Shown: one piece after another, positions 5,447 to 10,760 of the stretch
How the letters are laid out: each line of letters starts with the position of its first letter
Numbering within the stretch: the first letter of the stretch is position 1
From: an uncultured Gammaproteobacteria bacterium
GTDB taxonomy: Bacteria > Pseudomonadota > Gammaproteobacteria > GCA-002705445 > GCA-002716945
Length of the DNA: 10,760 nucleotides
Reading direction: 5' to 3'
Assembly: GCA_913046125.1 (NCBI GenBank)
Contig: CAJWRL010000026.1
Location: 1-10,760, forward strand
Position numbers and translations under genes: made by a program
Notes under the pieces: generated by a model
Database searches by the model: none
Seen by the model: only the letters and a program-made list of their open reading frames with translations
Told to the model about the DNA's origin: nothing

Positions 5447-7433
5447 TAAGACACTGGCAAACGCTATTAGGTTTTTGAGTCTTGATGCAGTCAATAATGC
5501 GAATTCTGGACATCCAGGTGCGCCTATGGGGATGGCTGATATAGCTACAATACTGTGGAGAGAATTTCTAAAACATAACCCGAACAACCCTAACTGGTTT
5601 AACAGAGATAGGTTTGTTTTATCTAATGGACACGGATCAATGCTTTTGTATTCTCTTTTACATTTGACTGGGTATAAGTTGTCCATTGATGATATTAAAA
5701 ATTTTCGTCAATTGGATTCGATCACACCCGGCCATCCAGAGTGCGATATTACTGAAGGTGTTGAGACAACCACTGGCCCACTAGGTCAGGGACTCGCGAA
5801 TGCTGTTGGAATGGCGATTGCAGAGAAGAGTCTCTCTGCAGAATATAACAAGAAAGGTCATGAGATAGTTGACCATCATACATATGTTTTTGCTGGTGAT
5901 GGATGTTTAATGGAGGGTATTTCCCATGAGGCCTGTTCATTAGCTGGGACATTGAAATTAAATAAATTAATAATGTTTTATGATATGAACAAGATATCAA
6001 TTGATGGGGATGTTAATGGGTGGTTTACAGAAAATGTGCCATCAAGATTCAAAAGTTATGGTTGGAATGTGATAAAAGGTATTAACGGACATGATTTTGT
6101 CAGTATCCGTAAGGCAATAAAACAAGCCAAACTAGAGAAAAATAGACCTACAATAATCTGCTGTCGCACTGTAATAGGTTACGGTTCTCCCAAGTTTCAA
6201 GGAACAAGCCAAGCTCACGGCGCACCACTCGGACATGATGAAGCTGAAGTGATTAGAAAAAAATTGGAGTGGAAATATAAGCCATTTGAAATACCGAAGG
6301 ATATTTATATCAAATGGAATGCTAAAGCTAAGGGGAAGAGGTATGAAGATGCATGGACATTAAAAGTAAATAAATACAAAAAATTATACAGAAGGGAATT
6401 TGCAGAGTTAGAGAGAAGAATAAAGAGAAAGATACCAAAGACGGTTATTACAAAACTTAACAATTTTATGTCAAAAAATCACACACCAATGGCAACAAGA
6501 AAATCATCACAAATAGTTATGACGGAATTTGGGAAGTCAATGCCTGAACTTATTGGAGGATCAGCGGATCTCAAAGGGTCAAACTTGTCATATTATGATG
6601 ATATGGATTCATTTTCGCATTCAAATCCTTCAGGAAAATATATTTACTATGGTGTCAGAGAATTTGGTATGTCTGCTATATCAAATGGTATCTTCCAGCA
6701 TGGCGCTTCAAGACCATTCGCAAGTACTTTTCTAATATTTTCTGAGTATGCTAAAAATGCAATTCGAATGTCAGCTCTAATGAAATTGCCAATTATTTAT
6801 ATATTTACACATGACTCAATAGGACTAGGTGAAGATGGTCCAACACACCAGGCAGTCGAACAACTAACCTCACTTAGACTTGTCCCAGGATTGGACGTTT
6901 GGCGTCCTGCTGATACTCAAGAAACAGCTGCTGCATGGAGAGAAGCAATATTATCAAAAGATAGACCAATAGCCTTAGCGTTATCTCGACAAACACTTAA
7001 AGAGATACCTAAAACTAAGAGACAAATAAGCAACATATCAAGGGGAGGATATGTGGTATATGGCGATAGCTCTGATCCCCATGCAATCATCATCGCTACA
7101 GGTTCAGAGGTTTCAATTTCAGTGAGTGCTGCTGAGCAACTCAAAATCAAGGGGATAAATATACGCGTAATCTCTATGCCTTGCCAGGAAGTTTATGAGC
7201 GACAGACTCTTGAATATAAAAATAAATGTATCCCTAAAAATTTTGCCAATATCCTCGCTATAGAATCAGGGATTGGAGAAAGTTGGTATAAGTTTATTGG
7301 GGGGAAAGGTGCGATGATATCAATGGAGTCTTTTGGATTATCAGGCACAGGTAGCGATGTCATGAATCATTTTGGATTCAGTATCAGCAATATTAAAAAA
7401 AATATAAATAAATTAATCAAAAAAAATAGGTGA
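5439..7433 (+). CDS. tkt: transketolase
   Basis: Transketolase moves two-carbon units between sugar phosphates (xylulose-5-P, ribose-5-P, erythrose-4-P), using thiamine diphosphate and Mg2+, linking glycolysis and the pentose phosphate pathway. The 664 residues match E. coli TktA (663). The pyrophosphate/Mg domain shows NSGHPGAPMGMADI (22-35), TTGPLGQGLANAVG (111-124) and the GDG...N Mg motif (Gly153-Asp154-Gly155 to Asn184). The second domain has IGGSADLKGSN (372-382), YGVREFGMSAISNG (404-417) with catalytic Glu408, and THDSIGLGEDGPTHQ (457-471). The C-terminal domain carries the ATGSEV segment. Minor oddities are DMNKISIDG instead of DxNGISIDG, and TSQAHG for THDSHG. Translation starts at GTG, coupled to the redoxin gene; gap follows 4 bases after the stop. 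Confidence 0.98.
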   Translation: MNNKTLANAIRFLSLDAVNNANSGHPGAPMGMADIATILWREFLKHNPNNPNWFNRDRFVLSNGHGSMLLYSLLHLTGYKLSIDDIKNFRQLDSITPGHPECDITEGVETTTGPLGQGLANAVGMAIAEKSLSAEYNKKGHEIVDHHTYVFAGDGCLMEGISHEACSLAGTLKLNKLIMFYDMNKISIDGDVNGWFTENVPSRFKSYGWNVIKGINGHDFVSIRKAIKQAKLEKNRPTIICCRTVIGYGSPKFQGTSQAHGAPLGHDEAEVIRKKLEWKYKPFEIPKDIYIKWNAKAKGKRYEDAWTLKVNKYKKLYRREFAELERRIKRKIPKTVITKLNNFMSKNHTPMATRKSSQIVMTEFGKSMPELIGGSADLKGSNLSYYDDMDSFSHSNPSGKYIYYGVREFGMSAISNGIFQHGASRPFASTFLIFSEYAKNAIRMSALMKLPIIYIFTHDSIGLGEDGPTHQAVEQLTSLRLVPGLDVWRPADTQETAAAWREAILSKDRPIALALSRQTLKEIPKTKRQISNISRGGYVVYGDSSDPHAIIIATGSEVSISVSAAEQLKIKGINIRVISMPCQEVYERQTLEYKNKCIPKNFANILAIESGIGESWYKFIGGKGAMISMESFGLSGTGSDVMNHFGFSISNIKKNINKLIKKNR

Positions 7434-7437
7434 TAGT

Positions 7438-8445
7438 ATGACGATAAGAGTGGCTATTAATGGCTTTGGGCGCATAGGAAGGAACATACTCAGAGCGAAA
7501 TATGAAAGTGATAATTATAATGATATGCAGATTGTTGCAATAAATGATTTAGGCGATAGTCAAATCAATGCACATCTATTGATACATGATACAGTTCATG
7601 GGAAGTTTCAAAAGCCAGTTGATGTCGCGAGCGATAAAATAATAATCGATAACAGTGATGAGATACTGGTGACATCTGAGAGAAATCCAGAAGCCTTACC
7701 GTGGAAGAAACTTAAAATTGATGTCGTCTTTGAGTGTACAGGAATATTTGTCTCAAAGGATCAAGCTGGCGGACATATCAATGCCGGAGCAAAAAAGGTG
7801 ATCATCTCTGCACCGGGAAAAGAGGTCGACAATACTGTGGTGTTTGGAGTGAACCATGAGACTCTAACTGATGATCATACGGTAATTTCCAATGCTTCTT
7901 GCACAACTAATTGTCTAGCAACCGTGATAAACAATATTCACAAAAATCTCCAGATAACCAATGGTCTTATGACGACAGTTCATGCTTATACTAACGATCA
8001 GGTCTTAACTGATGTGTATCATACTGATTTGAGGAGGGCTAGGTCAGCTACACAATCAATGATACCCACAAAAACTGGGGCTGCAGCAGCTGTTGGACTA
8101 GTTATGCCAGAACTTAATGGTAAGCTTGATGGCTTTGCAATTAGAGTGCCTACCACAAACGTCTCGATAGTCGATCTTGTTTTTAACACGGATAAATCTA
8201 GTTCCGTAGATGAATTAAATAATCTCGTTTTAGAATCATCTGAAAATGAAATGAAGGGTATTGTTGGATACAATAATCTACCACTTGTATCAGTAGATTT
8301 TAATCACTCATCATTCTCATCAGTTTATGATGAGAGTCTAACAAGGGCTTCAAAGGATAAACTATATAAAATATGTGCTTGGTATGATAATGAGTGGGGT
8401 TTTTCAAACCGTATGCTAGATGTTACTAAAAATTGGATCAAGTAG
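7438..8445 (+). CDS. gap: glyceraldehyde-3-phosphate dehydrogenase, type I
   Basis: This cytoplasmic enzyme oxidises glyceraldehyde-3-phosphate to 1,3-bisphosphoglycerate with phosphate and NAD+. The 335 residues have the family's normal length. The Rossmann start VAINGFGRIGRN (5-16), Asp37 in AINDLGD (35-40, the acidic residue expected for NAD binding), the catalytic SNASCTTNC (151-159) with Cys155, TTVHAYTNDQ (179-188) with His182, RRARSATQSMIPTKTGAAAA and WYDNEWGFSNRM near the end are all present. The TDVYHTDLRRARS variant resembles the beta/gammaproteobacterial Gap group rather than E. coli GapA. AGGTGA at 7428-7433, overlapping the tkt stop, is its ribosome site. Its stop touches the pgk start. 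The order tkt-gap-pgk-pyk is familiar in proteobacteria and supports the glycolytic role over the related erythrose-4-phosphate dehydrogenase. Confidence 0.97.
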   Translation: MTIRVAINGFGRIGRNILRAKYESDNYNDMQIVAINDLGDSQINAHLLIHDTVHGKFQKPVDVASDKIIIDNSDEILVTSERNPEALPWKKLKIDVVFECTGIFVSKDQAGGHINAGAKKVIISAPGKEVDNTVVFGVNHETLTDDHTVISNASCTTNCLATVINNIHKNLQITNGLMTTVHAYTNDQVLTDVYHTDLRRARSATQSMIPTKTGAAAAVGLVMPELNGKLDGFAIRVPTTNVSIVDLVFNTDKSSSVDELNNLVLESSENEMKGIVGYNNLPLVSVDFNHSSFSSVYDESLTRASKDKLYKICAWYDNEWGFSNRMLDVTKNWIK

Positions 8446-9578
8446 TGCAGCTTGAAGAGATAAGAGATAAAAAAGTTCTCGTGCGATTAGATTATAACGT
8501 TCCAATAGAAGACGGGGTCATATTAAATGATTTTAGGATTAGGCAAACTTACAATACATTAAATTCACTATTAGACAATAATAATAAATTAATTATTGCA
8601 TCTCACCTCGGAAGACCTACTGAAGGTCTTTACGATGAGAGCCTTTCACTCAAGCCTATTTGTAACCATCTTTCTAGTAAATTAAACAAGAAAATTCAAT
8701 TTATTAAGGATATCAATGATGCCATTGATTTTTCAAATCATGATATCGCAATGCTTGAGAATGTAAGATTCAATATAGGTGAGAAAAAATGCGATCCCAG
8801 ATTATCACAAACTATAGCGTCCCTTGCTGATATCTTCGTTTTCGATGCATTTGGTGTCTCACATAGATCGGAGTGCACTACAACTGGTGTTGTGACTTAT
8901 CTTGAGACAGTCGCAGGATTAAATATTAGATATGAGATTGAGACGATAAATAAACTTATTAATGAACAATCAAGACCTATGACTATAATAATATCTGGCG
9001 CTAAAGTTTCTACGAAGATTGTTTTAATTAAAAAGCTACTAGAGAAGTGTGATCATATGATACTTGGAGGAGGAATTCTAAATACATTCTTGAAGGCCAA
9101 GGGATATGAAGTTGGTAATTCACTCTTTGAGGAGGAGTTTGTTTATGATGCTACTAAGATTCTTGAATCAGATTTCGCTAGCAAAATAATTTTTCCGTCA
9201 GATTTTTCTTGTGAGACTGTGAACGGAATTGCAAATGTAGATTTATCTCGTATATCTACAAATGACACAATTTATGATTTAGGAACTGAGAGTATTAATG
9301 AAATAAAGGATATCGTGAGAAATTCAGTTTCAGTATTCTGGAATGGTCCTCTTGGTTATGTCGAAAAAGAGCCATTCAATAAAGGCACTGAGGAACTGGC
9401 AAAAGTAATTGCTGACCATAACTGTTTTTCTATAGTCGGTGGTGGTGATACACTACCGATTATTGAAAACTTAAAATTACAAAATAGATATAATTGTCTA
9501 TCTACAGGGGGAGGATCTCTTCTGACATATTTAGAGGGCGGATCATTGCCAATTATAGATAAGCTAAACTTAAGATAA
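8445..9578 (+). CDS. pgk: phosphoglycerate kinase
   Basis: Pgk transfers phosphate from 1,3-bisphosphoglycerate to ADP, the first ATP-yielding step of glycolysis. From a GTG at 8445 (TAGTG junction with gap) it has 377 residues (E. coli 387). Marks: VRLDYNVPIEDG (13-24), ASHLGRP (52-58), MLENVRFN (103-110), FDAFGVSHR (133-141), ISGAKVSTK (183-191), LGGGILNTFLKAKG (207-220), the nucleotide-site WNGPLGYVE (299-307), VGGGDTLP (331-338) and STGGG (353-357). The aspartate, arginine and glycine residues of the two-domain active site are intact. A TTG at 8433 would add four residues and overlap gap by 13 bases; GTG is preferred because QLEEIRDKKVLVRLD begins at the usual place. The TAA shares its last A with the next ATG. 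Confidence 0.96.
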   Translation: MQLEEIRDKKVLVRLDYNVPIEDGVILNDFRIRQTYNTLNSLLDNNNKLIIASHLGRPTEGLYDESLSLKPICNHLSSKLNKKIQFIKDINDAIDFSNHDIAMLENVRFNIGEKKCDPRLSQTIASLADIFVFDAFGVSHRSECTTTGVVTYLETVAGLNIRYEIETINKLINEQSRPMTIIISGAKVSTKIVLIKKLLEKCDHMILGGGILNTFLKAKGYEVGNSLFEEEFVYDATKILESDFASKIIFPSDFSCETVNGIANVDLSRISTNDTIYDLGTESINEIKDIVRNSVSVFWNGPLGYVEKEPFNKGTEELAKVIADHNCFSIVGGGDTLPIIENLKLQNRYNCLSTGGGSLLTYLEGGSLPIIDKLNLR

Positions 9579-10657
9579 TGAAAAAAAGGACTAAAATAAT
9601 TGCAACACTGGGGCCCGCGTCTACCTCACCAAGTAAAATAGAAGGGATGCTTCATGCCGGTGCCGATGTCTTTAGAATCAATCTCTCTCATGCGAGTATT
9701 GATGAAGCCAAAGACATAATTTCTCTAGTGAGAAGTCAAGAAAAGAGAATAGGGAGACCAGTTGCAATAATGCTTGACCTTCAAGGACAAAAAGTCAGAA
9801 TTAAAGGCTTCGGCAAAAAGTCACACGTTACATTAAAAAGCGGCGACAAATACGTTTTAGATCCATCTTTGAATGATAATGGGAATCATAGAGCTGTTGG
9901 TGTTACTTTTAAAGATTTATATAAAAATGTTCAACCTGGTGATGAGCTGTTATTGAGTGATGCGTTGATCAAACTTAAAGTTGAAGAGATAAAATCAAAA
10001 AAAATTCATACTATTGTTCAGAGGGGTGGGAAGTTAAAGCCCTATCAAGGCGTAAATAAGAAGGGTGGAGGACTATCTTTATCTGGAATCACTCAGAAGG
10101 ATAAGACAGACCTAAAAAAATCGCTTTCATTAGAATATGACTATATTGCAGTGTCATTCGTAAAAGACGATAAAGATTTAAACGATATAAGAAAGATTGT
10201 AAAAGATAAAGATATCAAATTAGGAGTTCAAAAAATTTCATTAAAAGGAAGGCTTGAAGAAATTAAATCAGGAAACTTAAAAAAAATTGCTGGAAATAAT
10301 AGATTAATAATTGATGGGGGCCACAATATTTCAGCTGCTATTTCAGTTGCTGAATGGATAGGAAGTCAAAATGAAGAAGTAAACGTAATTTGTGGAATGC
10401 TTAAAGAAAAGGATCATTTTGAATTCATGAAAGTCTTTGAAGGAATTATTAATTCAGTAATCGTAATTGATATTCCAAATCAAAGTGGATCTATTTCAAA
10501 AGAAGAATTTAAGAAAAAAATTAATAATCTTAAGTTCAATGTAAAAACATCTAATAACATACAAGAAAGTATTAAATCACTCTCAAACTATCAAAATACT
10601 ATCATACTTGTTATTGGATCTCTTTATCTTATGGGTGAAGTGCTGAATTTAAATTAA
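9578..10657 (+). CDS. pyk: chimeric frame: pyruvate kinase N-terminus joined to FolC C-terminus
   Basis: Residues 1 to about 215 are a PykA-type pyruvate kinase: RTKIIATLGPAS (4-15), RINLSH (33-38) with Arg33 and Asn35, LDLQGQKVR (66-74; the usual GP is GQ), the B domain, then GVNKKGGGL (158-166) and YDYIAVSF (187-194). After about residue 215 the frame becomes the C-terminal domain of folylpolyglutamate/dihydrofolate synthase: GRLEEI (224-229), LIIDGGHNISAA (243-254), ICGMLKEKD (271-279) and VIGSLYLMGEVL (345-356). Missing are the pyruvate kinase Mg-binding Glu/Asp motifs and C-terminal domain, and the FolC P-loop ATPase domain. At 359 residues it is too short for either enzyme (~430-480), so the product should have neither activity. 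The start is coupled to pgk. Most likely an assembly or recombination chimera; a true fusion gene is less likely. Confidence 0.9.
   Translation: MKKRTKIIATLGPASTSPSKIEGMLHAGADVFRINLSHASIDEAKDIISLVRSQEKRIGRPVAIMLDLQGQKVRIKGFGKKSHVTLKSGDKYVLDPSLNDNGNHRAVGVTFKDLYKNVQPGDELLLSDALIKLKVEEIKSKKIHTIVQRGGKLKPYQGVNKKGGGLSLSGITQKDKTDLKKSLSLEYDYIAVSFVKDDKDLNDIRKIVKDKDIKLGVQKISLKGRLEEIKSGNLKKIAGNNRLIIDGGHNISAAISVAEWIGSQNEEVNVICGMLKEKDHFEFMKVFEGIINSVIVIDIPNQSGSISKEEFKKKINNLKFNVKTSNNIQESIKSLSNYQNTIILVIGSLYLMGEVLNLN
10200..10262 (+). other. pyk/folC junction zone
   Basis: Pyruvate kinase similarity fades after VKDKDIKLG (residues 208-216) and FolC similarity is clear from GRLEEI (224-229). The two families look alike here: pyruvate kinase normally reads roughly KIVAKVERxEAV and FolC roughly LxGRLEEI, so a short stretch of similar bases could have joined them. 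Hand-counted GC is about 37% over 9601-10200 and 26% over 10201-10620. No insertion sequence, direct repeat or tRNA lies at the junction. Confidence 0.75.
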
Positions 10658-10760
10658 ATATTTTCTTTTATAAAATTGATTATGTCACTTTTAGGTGAGG
10701 CACCAACTTTTGTAGCTTTAAGCTCGCCGCCTTTGAACAATAGCATTGTTGGTATTCCTC
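10654..10760 (-). CDS. trxA: thioredoxin, C-terminal part
   Basis: The minus strand reads GIPTMLLFKGGELKATKVGA, then SPKSDIINFIKENI and TAA, the C-terminal third of thioredoxin 1. The family's cis-proline is in GIPT, and FKGGE...KVGA is the conserved beta-hairpin and last-helix start. The CGPC active site would lie beyond the window edge. Thioredoxin is the general protein disulfide reductase and would supply electrons to MsrA and ribonucleotide reductase. The stop overlaps the folC-like stop tail to tail by 4 bases. Next to a folC end, this recalls the folC/trxA neighbourhood of alphaproteobacteria (from memory), so this gene may not belong to the same genome as the rest of the window. Confidence 0.88.
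   Translation of the reverse strand, partial: GIPTMLLFKGGELKATKVGASPKSDIINFIKENI

Noticed and set aside
5420..6000. Antisense frames opposite tkt
   Set aside because: They have no family motifs, and the opposite strand is a fully conserved transketolase.
8433..8445. TTG start of pgk at 8433
   Set aside because: It has no ribosome site and adds four residues before the normal Pgk start; the GTG at the TAGTG junction fits better, though neither site has a strong Shine-Dalgarno.
9578..10657. New bifunctional glycolysis-folate enzyme
   Set aside because: Neither half keeps a complete active site, and the GC change at the join points to a chimera.
1..10760. CRISPR array, insertion sequence, toxin-antitoxin or defence island
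   Set aside because: No regularly spaced repeats, transposase or nuclease motifs, or terminal inverted repeats were seen. Apart from the right end, the content is ordinary housekeeping.

Overview
The window looks like chromosomal DNA of a low-GC (roughly 35-40%), tightly packed gammaproteobacterium, possibly a streamlined aquatic lineage. The best taxonomic evidence is the sigma-70 factor, whose region 4 reads GIDMNTDHTLEEVGKQFDVT, the form I know from gammaproteobacteria. The E. coli-like transketolase and the PykA-type pyruvate kinase start agree with this. Neighbouring genes overlap by a few bases or sit a few bases apart, which fits a compact genome. The exact clade cannot be read from the sequence alone.

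Layout. Plus strand, 1-1543: the end of tatB, then tatC and a short cofactor-dependent phosphoglycerate mutase, all overlapping, closed by a GC-rich hairpin at 1541-1571. Minus strand, 4768 down to 1622: rpoD, msrA, a CAU-anticodon tRNA (probably tRNA-Ile2) and a DUF3050 protein with the heme-oxygenase-like fold, apparently one transcription unit. A 117-base gap (4769-4885) between rpoD and the next gene holds two head-to-head -10 boxes. Plus strand, 4886-10657: a thioredoxin-like protein, transketolase, glyceraldehyde-3-phosphate dehydrogenase, phosphoglycerate kinase and the start of pyruvate kinase, each coupled to the next. Minus strand, 10760-10654: the end of a thioredoxin gene.

Functionally this is ordinary core metabolism: twin-arginine protein export, lower glycolysis with the non-oxidative pentose phosphate step, housekeeping transcription and methionine sulfoxide repair. 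Four glycolysis-related enzymes (gpmA, gap, pgk, pyk) plus tkt lie within 10 kb. A thiol-redox protein leads the tkt-gap-pgk-pyk cluster.

The one truly abnormal object is at the right end. The pyruvate kinase frame runs normally for about 215 residues, then continues without a stop into the C-terminal domain of folylpolyglutamate synthase (FolC). Base composition falls from about 37% to 26% GC at the switch, and a convergent trxA follows. The last ~540 bases therefore look like DNA of a different origin, perhaps alphaproteobacterial. An assembly chimera is the leading explanation, with a real rearrangement second. I see no new defence, mobile or biosynthetic system here.
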